From Stutzerimonas kunmingensis (GTDB taxonomy: Bacteria; Pseudomonadota; Gammaproteobacteria; Pseudomonadales; Pseudomonadaceae), in NCBI RefSeq assembly GCF_021432085.1, contig NZ_CP090366.1:1674001-1738000 (forward strand): DNA of 64,000 bases. The letters run 5' to 3'. The translations under genes were made by a program, and so were the position numbers. The notes under the pieces are model-generated. The model saw only the letters and a program-made list of their open reading frames with translations, did no database searches and had not been told where the DNA came from. This document shows positions 45,634-54,320 of the stretch, piece after piece. Numbering within the stretch: the first letter of the stretch is position 1; each line of letters begins with the position of its first letter.

Positions 45634-45804
45634 GTAGTTAGTAGCCTGTTTGGTACGTTCAGTTGGTCAATTTCGGCGCCCATGGCTCCGATACTGTGTT
45701 GCTGCTCCTTGCCATAGCATCACTATGACTCGTCGCAGCGCCTTGCCTCGCAGCTATGTTCATCCGAACTTGCCTCAACCCACTCACCGCCCAAGCACCC
45801 GGGA

Positions 45805-46668
45805 TCAGGCTGTCGGCGCCAGGCATTTCAGGTCGCTGAAGTCGGTGCGCAGCTGCGCCAGGCGCCCGCTGAGGTGGGTCCGCTGCCCTTCGTCGGCGAG
45901 GCTATAGAGGTCGGCCACCAGGTCCAATCCGGCCTGCTCGGCACGCTGCAACGCGGCCTGATCGTTCGTACTCAGCAACGCCTCGCGCTCCTGCAGCAGC
46001 TGCGCGATGCGGTCATCGAAATCGTCGCGGTGGCGCTGCTCGACCGCGGCCAACAGCAGCTCTTGCCAGCGCTCGCGGTTGCTCAGCCAGCGGCTGTTCT
46101 GCTCGTTCAGGGCGTGAGACCAGAGCAGCACACGTTGACGCTGGGCCGCGTTCAACTGGCCGAGCCAGTACTGCAGGCGCTCCTGCATACGCTCGGCGCG
46201 CTCGCGAATCTGCCGGTCCAGCGGCGGAGCCAGGTATTTCTCCCGGTACTCCACTCGGTTTTCCTCCAGCGCGTTGCGCAGTTCGGCGACCTGCTTGTCG
46301 CTCAGGGCACGCAGCAGGTCCGTTGCGGTGGGGGTGATCTCCACGGCAACGCTGTGCATGGCGTCGCGGACGTCGCGGTACTGTGGTTCGAGATCGCGGC
46401 GATCGAGCTGGCCGCCAGCAGTTTCACGCTCAAGCTGTTCGAGGTTGGCCAGCAGTTCCGGCAATTGCGTGCTGCAGTGCCAGGCCAGGTGCTCGCGCAG
46501 GCGTTCGCGCAGCTCGTCCTTCTGACGGTTATCGAGGTCGAGATAGTCGTTGAGCGTCCAGGGCACGACCATGTCGAGGTTGCGATAGACCAGGGTGGCG
46601 CGGCTGCAGCCGTTCAACAGCGTGGCGCAGAGCAGGGTCAGCAGGAGCAGGCTGGCAATGGGGCGCAT
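45805..46668 (-). CDS. DUF6279-type lipoprotein
   Basis: A 287-residue lipoprotein. The N terminus has a signal peptide with lipobox (LLLLTLLCATLLNGC). The rest is a long alpha-helical, charged protein (YRNLDMVVPWTLNDYLDLDNRQKDELRERLREHL, QIRERAERMQERLQYWLGQLNAAQRQRVLLW) with strong heptad character, fitting the DUF6279 family known from pseudomonads. The function is unknown. The start at MRPIASLLLL fits the lipobox. The longer frame reaching 46848 is not credible. The gene is divergent from a 62-codon gene. Confidence 0.85.
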   Translation of the reverse strand: MRPIASLLLLTLLCATLLNGCSRATLVYRNLDMVVPWTLNDYLDLDNRQKDELRERLREHLAWHCSTQLPELLANLEQLERETAGGQLDRRDLEPQYRDVRDAMHSVAVEITPTATDLLRALSDKQVAELRNALEENRVEYREKYLAPPLDRQIRERAERMQERLQYWLGQLNAAQRQRVLLWSHALNEQNSRWLSNRERWQELLLAAVEQRHRDDFDDRIAQLLQEREALLSTNDQAALQRAEQAGLDLVADLYSLADEGQRTHLSGRLAQLRTDFSDLKCLAPTA

Positions 46669-46846
46669 CGTCTTTCCTCGAGCGTCGGCGGCTGTTCTGT
46701 AGAGCCACGGCAGCGCCGGGGGTTCGGCTGGCGGACCGTTTCGTCGGTGCCGGCGAGCAAAGGCGGCTGGCCTGTGGTCTTCCCTACATGGAGTCGTTCC
46801 GACGATATGGGGCGGCCGACTTACCCAGCAGCAGTGGAGAAAAGCC

Positions 46847-47035
46847 ATGACCTCTCAGATCAAGCACCTCAGCGGCGAAGACGTACCCAAGGCTTGGCGC
46901 CCGACCTGGGCCGTGTGCTGGGTAGTGGAGCTGAACGGCACCATCGTCGGTGGCCCCTACGCCACCGAACAGGAAGCGCGTGCGGTGGCCGATGGCGACG
47001 AGGAGCCGCGGATCTCGCAGACCCCGGCGCCCTGA
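46847..47035 (+). CDS. Small conserved-looking protein, 62 residues
   Basis: A short soluble protein (MTSQIKHLSGEDVPKAWRPT, AVCWVVELNGTIVGGPY, EQEARAVADGD) of unknown function. It starts with an ATG that follows a GGAG-like sequence (GTGGAG) eight bases upstream. The Trp- and Gly-containing middle and the acidic tail look like a real domain, and the gene stands between two lipoprotein genes of opposite strands. No family was recognised. Confidence 0.55.
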   Translation: MTSQIKHLSGEDVPKAWRPTWAVCWVVELNGTIVGGPYATEQEARAVADGDEEPRISQTPAP

Positions 47036-47065
47036 AACGGTAATCCCAGGCGCCCGGGCCCGTAA

Positions 47066-47614
47066 CTAGCGGGACTGTTCCAGGCAGTGCTGCGGGCAGG
47101 GCGCCTGATACGGGACCGATGGCGGTGGCGGAGCGACCAGCTGATTCACCAGCTCCAGTGATTTATCGAAGGATGGATAGCCGCTGCGCGCCACATCCAG
47201 CTCGCCGTAGGCGTCGCGATAGCGTTCCGCGCGATCCTCGTCTGCTTCGTTGAGCAGGTACGGCTCGTGATAGATCTTGTAGAGCAGGGCCACCGCATGG
47301 GGGTGGCCCTTGCGCTTGGCCTTCTCCAACAGGTCGAGCACTTCCGATGGCTCCGGGCCTTGGCGAATCAGCAGAAGGGCCTGATAGAACTCAGTCTCGC
47401 CGCGCCGATCCAGCTTCGCACTGCGATCAAGCAGGGCCTGGGCAAGTTCGTAGCTGTCTTCGTCGCCGATCGAAATCAGAATCTTCGCCTGCATCAGGTC
47501 ATTCTGGTACAGCAGCCGTTCGGCACGACATTGGTCGTTCCAGTCGCGGTCGCAGGATTGAGTGGCGCAGCCGCCGAGGGTCAATAGCAGGCTGACCAGC
47601 AGTGCCTTTTTCAT
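47066..47614 (-). CDS. Lipoprotein with TPR/Sel1-like helices
   Basis: A 182-residue lipoprotein with a lipobox near residue 16 (LLTLGGCATQSC). The remainder has helix pairs such as SYELAQALLDRSAKLDRRGETEFYQALLLI and LDLLEKAKRKGHPHAVALLYKIYHEPYLL, in the style of Sel1 or tetratricopeptide repeats. A Pro-rich stretch (VAPPPPSVPYQAPCPQHC) near the C terminus may span part of the periplasm. The function is unknown. It converges with the 62-residue gene. Confidence 0.78.
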   Translation of the reverse strand: MKKALLVSLLLTLGGCATQSCDRDWNDQCRAERLLYQNDLMQAKILISIGDEDSYELAQALLDRSAKLDRRGETEFYQALLLIRQGPEPSEVLDLLEKAKRKGHPHAVALLYKIYHEPYLLNEADEDRAERYRDAYGELDVARSGYPSFDKSLELVNQLVAPPPPSVPYQAPCPQHCLEQSR

Positions 47615-47692
47615 GGCTGAATTGGTACTCCGTTCTCTTTTCGCCAGTATGAGCCGTGCCAGCTTCGATTCGCCAGTGGCGCTTACGTTCGC

Positions 47693-48463
47693 TCAATAAT
47701 TGGGACAGGGCGCGCTCATCTCTTGCAGGCCGTAGCGCCTGAGCAGGGTCTGCCAGCGCGCGCTGTGCGGCAGATCGGCGATGAGCTGATGCACGAACTG
47801 CGTGGTTTCGGCTGGCAGGCTGGCGGTCATGAGCACGTGCCGGTCGAAGACATAGAGCGGGCGTGGCGAAACATGCAGCGGTGCGTCCGGCACCTCTGTC
47901 AGGCTGAAGAACAGCCGTGAGGAGCGCGGCATCAACGCGACATCGATGCGCTGGTTGAGCAGCTTGTTCAGGTTCTGCAGATCGTTGTGCACGTCTTCGC
48001 GCTGGATCAGGCCCTTGTCGATATCGCCTTCCAGCGCCCGGTAGAGATGCCCGAGCACGCCGCCCAGACGCAGCCCGTGCAGCGATTTCGGGCCGTCATA
48101 GTCGACCGGCTTGTCGTTGTGGGACACGAAGTCCTGGATGTCGCACAGCAGAGGCCGAGTCCAGCTGGCGCCGGCGGTGAGGCGCTCTGGGAAGAACTCC
48201 GGCGTGGCCCATAGGAGGATGCCGGGCTCCTTGTCCTCGAGGCGCGCGTCGAGACGTTTGCGCGGCAACTGGGTCAACTGAAAGTCGTAGCGGTCCTGGT
48301 TGGTCGGATGCTCGTTGAGCAACTGCACCAGTGCTTCGGAGAGCCCGGGGTTCTGCCCCGAGGCAAAGGGCGGCGAGGGTTGGTAAGCCCATACGGCGAC
48401 GGGCTCGGCAGCCAGGATGCTCAGCGGGAAAACGGTCAGCAGCAGGAGCATCAGTTTCTGCAT
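47693..48463 (-). CDS. Periplasmic substrate-binding-type protein (SBP_bac_3)
   Basis: A 256-residue exported protein with a signal peptide (MQKLMLLLLTVFPLSILA). The fold matches family 3 extracellular solute-binding proteins: AVWAYQPSPPFASGQNPGLSEALVQLLNE, LPRKRLDARLEDKEPGILLWA, LRLGGVLGHLY and DVHNDLQNLNKLLNQRIDVALM. There is no ABC permease nearby, so it may be a sensor-type relative rather than a transporter part. The start at 48463 is chosen for its signal peptide. Confidence 0.8.
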   Translation of the reverse strand: MQKLMLLLLTVFPLSILAAEPVAVWAYQPSPPFASGQNPGLSEALVQLLNEHPTNQDRYDFQLTQLPRKRLDARLEDKEPGILLWATPEFFPERLTAGASWTRPLLCDIQDFVSHNDKPVDYDGPKSLHGLRLGGVLGHLYRALEGDIDKGLIQREDVHNDLQNLNKLLNQRIDVALMPRSSRLFFSLTEVPDAPLHVSPRPLYVFDRHVLMTASLPAETTQFVHQLIADLPHSARWQTLLRRYGLQEMSAPCPNY

Positions 48464-48584
48464 CGCGGTCCTGTCTTGAGTGAGTGGCCATCGTGGCGAA
48501 GTGCCGCTCAAGACTGATTCAGCAGGGGATGTAAAGCAAGAGTGCTCCGCCGGCCGGTGCTGCCGATGGCGTGCGGGCGCGGCG

Positions 48585-49310
48585 TCAGAAGCGTTCGTGT
48601 TCGCCGACAAAACGCCACTGGCCGGCCGGTAGTTTGGCCATGGACAGGCGGCCGATGCGAATGCGTTTGCAGGCCAGCACCGTCAGCCCGATGGCTTCGC
48701 AGAGCAGGCGGACCTCGCCGGGCGCGGGTTCCTTGATCACCAGGCGCAGACGGTTTTCGCTCTGCCAGCTGACCTTGGCCTTGGGCAGGATCTTGCCGCG
48801 GTGGCCAATGCCCTTGGCGAGCAGGGCCAGCCCGTTTTCTTCGGCTTCGCCGCTCACTTCGACGACGTATTCCTGCTCCAGCTTGTCGCGCGTGCTGGTG
48901 AGCAGGCGGATCACTTCACGTTGCTGGCTGAAGACGGTCAGCCCGCTGGCGTCGGCGTCCAGTGGCAGCAACAGGTTCTGCTGCAGCAGATGACGCTGCA
49001 ACGCTTCGTTGCGGCTGGGGTCGTCGCTCCAGTGCTCGCTGGCCTGCAGTACGCGGCGGGTGCTGTCGACGTCGGCATCGATCACCAGCCCGGCCGGTTT
49101 GTGCAGCAGCAGCGTCACAGGCGTGATTTCCTTCGCGGTAGCGCCGGCCTGCAGTTCGACACGCTGTTCAGGTCGCACCTTGATGAAAGGCGCTTCGACC
49201 AGTTCTCCGTCGACCGTTACCCAACCACCCTCGATATACAGCTCGGCCTCGCGCCGGGAACAGCCGAGTTGCTCGGCGAGGCGTTTGGCAAGGCGTACGG
49301 GGTCGGTCAT
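48585..49310 (-). CDS. RsuA/RluF-type pseudouridine synthase
   Basis: A 241-residue enzyme with an N-terminal S4 RNA-binding domain (LAKRLAEQLGCSRREAELYIEGGWVTVDGELV) and a pseudouridine synthase core. The catalytic Asp is in PLDADASGLTVFSQ, which replaces the more usual RLDxxTxG pattern. The C-terminal part has EGEVRLLCEAIGL-like sequence (PGEVRLLCEAIGLTVLACKRIRIG). The branch is RsuA/RluB/E/F. The RNA target cannot be told. The gene begins at an ATG and is followed upstream by the 59-residue gene on the same strand. Confidence 0.88.
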   Translation of the reverse strand: MTDPVRLAKRLAEQLGCSRREAELYIEGGWVTVDGELVEAPFIKVRPEQRVELQAGATAKEITPVTLLLHKPAGLVIDADVDSTRRVLQASEHWSDDPSRNEALQRHLLQQNLLLPLDADASGLTVFSQQREVIRLLTSTRDKLEQEYVVEVSGEAEENGLALLAKGIGHRGKILPKAKVSWQSENRLRLVIKEPAPGEVRLLCEAIGLTVLACKRIRIGRLSMAKLPAGQWRFVGEHERF

Positions 49311-49388
49311 GGTGCGCTCGGAGACGAGAAAGGAAGGGGTAGAACGCGGCGAGCCATGATAAAGCCGGCTCGCCGAAGGCGGTTCAGA

Positions 49389-49568
49389 TCACTTCTTGCT
49401 GATGGTGATCTGGCGGGAAGGACCGTTGGTCTGGCCACTCACACCGTTGGGGATGGTCTGGACTTCGCCGCCTGCCTTGATGAAAGCGGCCATTTGCGCA
49501 GCGAGGGACTGGCTGGTTTCGGTGGCGGGTTCGGGCTTGCGCTTGGCGCTGGTGGTTTTAGTGGCCAT
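49389..49568 (-). CDS. Very small basic protein, 59 residues
   Basis: A short minus-strand gene found by direct translation. The protein is MATKTTSAKRKPEPATETSQ, then SLAAQMAAFIKAGGEVQTIP and NGVSGQTNGPSRQITISKK. It has a basic N terminus, a predicted helix (SLAAQMAAFIKAGG) and a Gly/Asn-rich tail. The ATG follows AAAGGA at acceptable distance. The AxxxFIxxGGEVQxI part recalls the C-terminal segment of the RNA-polymerase-binding protein SutA of Pseudomonas (from memory). This suggests a small transcription-associated protein but is not proof. It lies between the pseudouridine synthase gene and the divergent PQQ dehydrogenase gene. Confidence 0.7.
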   Translation of the reverse strand: MATKTTSAKRKPEPATETSQSLAAQMAAFIKAGGEVQTIPNGVSGQTNGPSRQITISKK

Positions 49569-49749
49569 GGATCGCTTTTCCTTTAATCAGTCGAACCGGG
49601 CATTATACAGATTTGATCAAAATTTGTTCAGGTTTTTGCAGGCCGTCATTTCTTGAAGCGTTTTTGCAACCACTCAGCGAACCGTCTGGTCTTCAATTAG
49701 CCGCGAAAGCGAGTTTCTCGACGCCGGATCATCACCTGAGAGGAAGACC

Positions 49750-50898
49750 ATGCTGCGCCATGCCATTCGCACCACGCTCTGTGGTTTTGCCATCGCCGCT
49801 TCGCTGCAGGCTGTCGCCGAAACTGAACGTCATTCCAGCGAGGCTGGGCCGGTAACGGTCAAGGAGATCGCCAGCGGCCTTGAAAACGCCTGGGCACTGG
49901 CCTTCCTGCCGGACGGCAAGCGCATGCTGGTGACCGAACGGCCTGGCCGCCTGCGCGTGATCGGACTGGACGGCAGCCTCTCCGAGCCACTTGCTGGCGT
50001 GCCGGAGGTCTTCGCCCGCTCCCAGGGTGGTTTGCTCGACGTGCGATTGTCGCCGGACTTCGATAAGGACCGCCTGGTCTACCTGACCTATGCCGAGGCC
50101 GGTGAGCAGGGCAAGGCTGGAACGGCGGTCGGTCGTGGCCGGCTGAGTGACGATGACACACGGCTGGAGAACTTCGAGGTTATCTTCCGTCAGCTGCCGA
50201 AGCTCTCCACCGGGGTGCACTTCGGCTCGCGGCTGGTGTTCGACGGCAAGGGACACCTGTTCGTCGCGCTCGGCGAAAACAATCAGCGGCCGACCTCACA
50301 GGACCTCGACAAGCATCAGGGCAAGGTGGTGCGCATCGGCCTGGACGGCAGTGTGCCGGAGGACAACCCCTTCGTCGGGCAGAGCGGCGTACGACCGGAA
50401 ATCTGGTCCTACGGCCATCGCAACCAGCAGGGCGCCGCACTCAACCCCTGGAGCGGCGTGCTCTGGACCCACGAACATGGGCCGCGCGGCGGTGACGAGG
50501 TCAACATTCCCCAGGCTGGCAAGAACTACGGCTGGCCGTTGGCAACTCACGGCATCAACTACAGCCTGCTGCCGATTCCTGAAGCCGAGGGTGAAACGGT
50601 CGAGGGCACTGAGCCGCCGCACCACGTCTGGAAAAAATCGCCGGGCGTCAGCGGGATGGCGTTCTACGATGCCGAGCGCTTTCCCGGTTGGCAGCGCAGT
50701 CTGTTCATCGGCGCGCTGGTGGATCAGTCGCTGATACGCCTGCAGCTCGATGGCGACCGCGTGGTTGGTGAAGAGCGCCTGCTCAAGGAGCTGGGCGCGC
50801 GCATCCGCGACGTTCGCGTCGGGCCCGACGGTTACCTCTATGTGCTGACCGATGCGGGCAATGGCAAGTTGCTTCAGGTTGGCCTGGACACCCAGTAA
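49750..50898 (+). CDS. Soluble PQQ-dependent aldose dehydrogenase
   Basis: A 382-residue periplasmic protein with a signal peptide (FAIAASLQAVA). It is a six-bladed beta-propeller of the soluble glucose/aldose dehydrogenase type (YliI-like). Recognisable parts are IASGLENAWALAFLPDGKRMLVTERPGRLRVI, GLLDVRLSPDF, STGVHFGSRLVFD with the catalytic His, YGHRNQQGAALNPWSGVLWTHEHGPRGGDEVN and VGPDGYLYVLTD. It oxidises aldose sugars with PQQ as cofactor. Gcd, the membrane-bound counterpart, is the next gene, 166 bases downstream on the same strand. Confidence 0.92.
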   Translation: MLRHAIRTTLCGFAIAASLQAVAETERHSSEAGPVTVKEIASGLENAWALAFLPDGKRMLVTERPGRLRVIGLDGSLSEPLAGVPEVFARSQGGLLDVRLSPDFDKDRLVYLTYAEAGEQGKAGTAVGRGRLSDDDTRLENFEVIFRQLPKLSTGVHFGSRLVFDGKGHLFVALGENNQRPTSQDLDKHQGKVVRIGLDGSVPEDNPFVGQSGVRPEIWSYGHRNQQGAALNPWSGVLWTHEHGPRGGDEVNIPQAGKNYGWPLATHGINYSLLPIPEAEGETVEGTEPPHHVWKKSPGVSGMAFYDAERFPGWQRSLFIGALVDQSLIRLQLDGDRVVGEERLLKELGARIRDVRVGPDGYLYVLTDAGNGKLLQVGLDTQ

Positions 50899-51064
50899 GT
50901 CTCGCCTGGCGGGGCTGCCGGCCCCGTCTTGCCAAGTCACGTCGCGCCAATTGCCCCTGTGCACGGAGCATTCCCGCTCGTCGCCTGTCCCACTCTCATG
51001 ATGGCCAGCCCTGCCGGCCGTCGCAGTGTGGTGATTTGAATAACAAGATCGAGGGAGACAGGCC

Positions 51065-53395
51065 GTGGCTGTGGTCATCAGCGGAGTGTTCTGCATCATC
51101 GTCGGGCTTGCGCTCGGTGCAGGGGGAGCGAAGGTCGTCAGCCTTGGCGGTACCTGGTATTTCGCCATCGTCGCGGCAGGGTTTCTGCTGACCGGGGTCC
51201 TGCTGCTGATGCGCCGCCGCGCGGCGCTTTGGGTTTACGCGCTGCTGATGCTCGGCGCGCTCGGTTGGGCGCTGTACGAAGTGGGGCTGGACTGGTGGCA
51301 GCTGGCGCCGCGCGGCAGCATCATCGCGCCGCTCGGGTTGTGGCTGCTGACGCCCTGGATCGCGCAGCGGCTGGGCTGGCAGCACTTCGGTTTTCGCGCC
51401 TGGGGTGGCGCCGCGCTGCCGCTGATGCTGGCGGTCGTGCTCTGGGGCGCAGCAGCGGTGTACGCCGTTGGGCACGACAGTCACGACATCAAGGGCATGC
51501 TGCCGCCGCCTTTGGCCGAGGCGCCTGCCATGGACCAAGCCGTGCCGGCCGGCGACTGGCACGCCTACGGACGCAGCCAGCAGGGCCAGCGCTACTCGCC
51601 GCTGGCACAGATCACGCCGCACAACGTCGAGCGGCTGGAGCCGGTGTGGCACTACAGGACCGGAGATCTGCGCGGTCCGGACGACCCGGATGAAACCACC
51701 TACGAAGTCACCCCGCTCAAGGTCGATGACAGCCTGTACCTGTGCACGCCGCACAATCTGGTCATCGCGCTGGATGCCGAAACCGGCGAGGAGCACTGGC
51801 GCTTCGATCCCGAGGTGCCGCATTCGGTCAACCGCCAGCACCTGACCTGCCGCGGGCTTTCCTACCATGCAGCGCCGCCGGCCACCGAGGGCCAGGCCTG
51901 TCGGCAGCGCCTGTTCATGCCAACCGCCGATGCCAGGCTGATCGCGCTGGATGCGAAGACCGGGGAGATTTGCCCCGGCTTCGGCGACAACGGCGCGGTG
52001 GATCTCTGGGCGAACATGCCCCACGTGAAGGAAGGCTTCTACTATTCCACGTCGCCGCCGGTGGTCGCGCGTGATCGGGTGATCGTCGGCGGAGCGGTGA
52101 ATGACAACGTTCGCGCCAACGAGCCGTCCGGCGTCATCCGTGCCTATGACGTCTATACCGGGGAGCTGAAATGGAACTGGGACCCGGGTAATCCGGATGA
52201 AACGGCCCCGATCGCCGCCGGGCAGACCTACAGCGCAAGCAGCCCGAACAGCTGGAGCATCTCCAGTGCCGACGAGGCCTTGGGTATGGTCTATGTGCCG
52301 CTGGGTAATCAGGTGCCGGATCAGTGGGGCGGTAAGCGTAGCGAGAACAGCGAGCGTTTTTCCTCCTCAATCGTCGCCCTCGATCTGGATAGCGGCCAGC
52401 TGCGCTGGGTCTTCCAGACAGTGCGCCATGACCTCTGGGACATGGACGTACCGGCGCAACCGAGCCTGATCGACATCCAGACCGAGGAGGGGCCGGTGCC
52501 CGCGCTGGTGGCGCCGACCAAGCAGGGCGACATCTATGTACTCGACCGTCGCACGGGTGAGCCGGTCCTGCCGGTGCGCGAGGTGCCTGCACCGCAGGGC
52601 GCGGCCAAGGGTGACTGGGTCGCCAGGACGCAGCCTGCGTCGGCACTGACCTACGAGCCGCCGAAGCTGCAGGGCAAGGACCTGTGGGGCGCGACGCTGA
52701 TTGATCAGATGATGTGCCATATCCAGTTCCACTCCCTGCGCTACGAAGGGCGGTACACACCGCCATCGACCCAGGGCACCCTGGTCCATCCGGGCAATTT
52801 CGGGGTGTTCAACTGGGGTGGTGTAGCCGTCGACCCGGTGCGGCAGATGGTGTTCAGCACGCCGGCCTATCTGGCCTTCACCTCGAAGCTGATTCCCCGG
52901 GAGGATGCCGAGACGACCTATGTGTCCGAGGAGGAGCCGTTCCTCAACGAGAACTTCGGCTCGCCCTTCGCCGTTGAGCTGAAGGCTTTCGTCTCGCCCA
53001 TCGGCCTGCCATGCACCGCGCCGCCTTGGGGCTACGTGGCCGGCGCCGATCTGCGTACCGGCAAGACGCATTGGCTGCGCAAGAACGGCACGGTGCGCGA
53101 CCGCTCGCCGATTCCGCTGCCGTTCAAGATGGGCGTGCCGAGCCTTGGCGGACCGATGCTCACCGCCGGTGGCGTCGCGTTCCTGAGCGGGACGCTTGAC
53201 TACTACCTGCGCGCCTACGATGTCAGCACCGGCCGCGAGATATGGAAAGCGCGTCTGCCGGCCGGTGGCCAGGCCACGCCGATGACCTACGAGAGCCGCT
53301 CGGGTCGGCAGATGGTCGTGGTGGTTGCCGGCGGGCATGGTTCGCTGGGCACCAAAGCCGGTGATTCGGTGATCGCCTATGCATTGCCACGCTGA
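51065..53395 (+). CDS. gcd: Membrane-bound PQQ-dependent glucose dehydrogenase
   Basis: A 776-residue enzyme of the glucose/quinate/shikimate dehydrogenase family that oxidises glucose to gluconate in the periplasm and passes electrons to ubiquinone. The N-terminal part (residues 1-150) has about five membrane segments. The rest is an eight-bladed propeller: YGRSQQGQRYSPLAQITPHNVERLEPVWHYRTGD, WDMDVPAQPSLIDI, TPPWG-type block CTAPPWGYVAGADLRTGKTHWL, and GGVAFLSGTLDYYLRAYDVSTG. The start codon is GTG at 51065, following GGGAG. The length is slightly short of the 796 residues in E. coli. Confidence 0.94.
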   Translation: MAVVISGVFCIIVGLALGAGGAKVVSLGGTWYFAIVAAGFLLTGVLLLMRRRAALWVYALLMLGALGWALYEVGLDWWQLAPRGSIIAPLGLWLLTPWIAQRLGWQHFGFRAWGGAALPLMLAVVLWGAAAVYAVGHDSHDIKGMLPPPLAEAPAMDQAVPAGDWHAYGRSQQGQRYSPLAQITPHNVERLEPVWHYRTGDLRGPDDPDETTYEVTPLKVDDSLYLCTPHNLVIALDAETGEEHWRFDPEVPHSVNRQHLTCRGLSYHAAPPATEGQACRQRLFMPTADARLIALDAKTGEICPGFGDNGAVDLWANMPHVKEGFYYSTSPPVVARDRVIVGGAVNDNVRANEPSGVIRAYDVYTGELKWNWDPGNPDETAPIAAGQTYSASSPNSWSISSADEALGMVYVPLGNQVPDQWGGKRSENSERFSSSIVALDLDSGQLRWVFQTVRHDLWDMDVPAQPSLIDIQTEEGPVPALVAPTKQGDIYVLDRRTGEPVLPVREVPAPQGAAKGDWVARTQPASALTYEPPKLQGKDLWGATLIDQMMCHIQFHSLRYEGRYTPPSTQGTLVHPGNFGVFNWGGVAVDPVRQMVFSTPAYLAFTSKLIPREDAETTYVSEEEPFLNENFGSPFAVELKAFVSPIGLPCTAPPWGYVAGADLRTGKTHWLRKNGTVRDRSPIPLPFKMGVPSLGGPMLTAGGVAFLSGTLDYYLRAYDVSTGREIWKARLPAGGQATPMTYESRSGRQMVVVVAGGHGSLGTKAGDSVIAYALPR

Positions 53396-53436
53396 CAGGC
53401 GCTAGAATCGCCGCCTTTATATTCGGGACCGCCCAC

Positions 53437-54273
53437 ATGGCCGCAATCGGACGTTACAACAGCCTGCAGATCGTCAAGCACACCGGTTTCGGCCTCTATC
53501 TGGACGGCGGCCCTGACGGCGAAATCCTGCTGCCCAACCGCTACATCCCCAAGGACATGCCGACCGAGGTGGATGACTGGCTGAACGTCTTCATCTACCT
53601 CGACAGCGAGGACAAGCTGATCGCCACCACCGAGAAACCCAAGGTGCAGGTCGGTGAATTCGCCAGTCTGAAGGTGGCCGAGATCAACCGCGTCGGATTG
53701 TTTCTCGACTGGGGACTACCCAAGGACCTGCTCTTGCCGCACTCGGAAGAGAAGCGGCCGCTGCAGGTGGGTGATTACTGCGTGGTCTACGTCTACATCG
53801 ACAAGCGCACCCGGCGCATTACCGCCACGGCGCGACTGGACCGCTATCTGGACAAGACCCCGGCGAACTACAAGGTAGGAGAAGCGGTGGACCTGCTGAT
53901 CGTCGAAGCCACCGATCTCGGTTTCAAGGCGATCATCAACGGCCAGCACTGGGGCCTGATTCACAAGAACGAGGCGTTCAAGTTTCTCCGTGGTAGCATG
54001 CGCGAGCGCGGCTACATCAAGGAGCTGCGGCCCGACGGCAAGATCAGCCTGAGCCTGCAGCCGGTGGGCAGCGAAGCGACCGATGCGCTGCAGGCGTTGA
54101 TCCTGCAGAAGCTGGAAGAAAACCAGGGCTCGCTGGATGTCAGCGACAAGAGCCCGGCCGAGGAAATTGCCCGTCGCTTCGGCGTCAGCAAGGGCAACTT
54201 CAAGAAGGCCATCGGTGGTCTGTACAAGCAGGGCCGCATCGTCATCCACCCGGATCGCATCGAGCGCGCCTGA
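53437..54273 (+). CDS. CvfB-like S1 RNA-binding protein
   Basis: A 278-residue protein of the CvfB/YitL family with tandem S1-like domains (about 1-70, 75-140 and 145-210) and a C-terminal winged helix. Motifs include HTGFGLYLDGGPDGEILLPNRYIP, VGLFLDWGLPKDLLLPHSEE, GFKAIINGQHWGLIHKNEAF and AEEIARRFGVSKGNFKKAIGGLYKQGRI. Members influence virulence and RNA-related regulation in Gram-positive bacteria. The role in pseudomonads is not settled. It starts 41 bases after gcd. Confidence 0.9.
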   Translation: MAAIGRYNSLQIVKHTGFGLYLDGGPDGEILLPNRYIPKDMPTEVDDWLNVFIYLDSEDKLIATTEKPKVQVGEFASLKVAEINRVGLFLDWGLPKDLLLPHSEEKRPLQVGDYCVVYVYIDKRTRRITATARLDRYLDKTPANYKVGEAVDLLIVEATDLGFKAIINGQHWGLIHKNEAFKFLRGSMRERGYIKELRPDGKISLSLQPVGSEATDALQALILQKLEENQGSLDVSDKSPAEEIARRFGVSKGNFKKAIGGLYKQGRIVIHPDRIERA

Positions 54274-54283
54274 GCCGATCCCA

Positions 54284-54320
54284 TAGCGGGGTGGTCGCAA
54301 TGACCACCCAGTAGCCGCTA
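54284..54320. terminator. Hairpin between convergent cvfB-like and DUF488 genes
   Basis: TAGCGG ... CCGCTA encloses the stem GGGTGGTC/GACCACCC around a GCAAT loop. It sits between the two stop codons, with the DUF488 stop inside the right outer arm. There is no T tract, so it is only a candidate bidirectional terminator. Confidence 0.45.

Noticed and set aside
45634..45804. Possible gene remnant between lhr and the DUF6279 gene
   Set aside because: The 171 bases have short open stretches but no clear similarity to a known gene, so no pseudogene is called.
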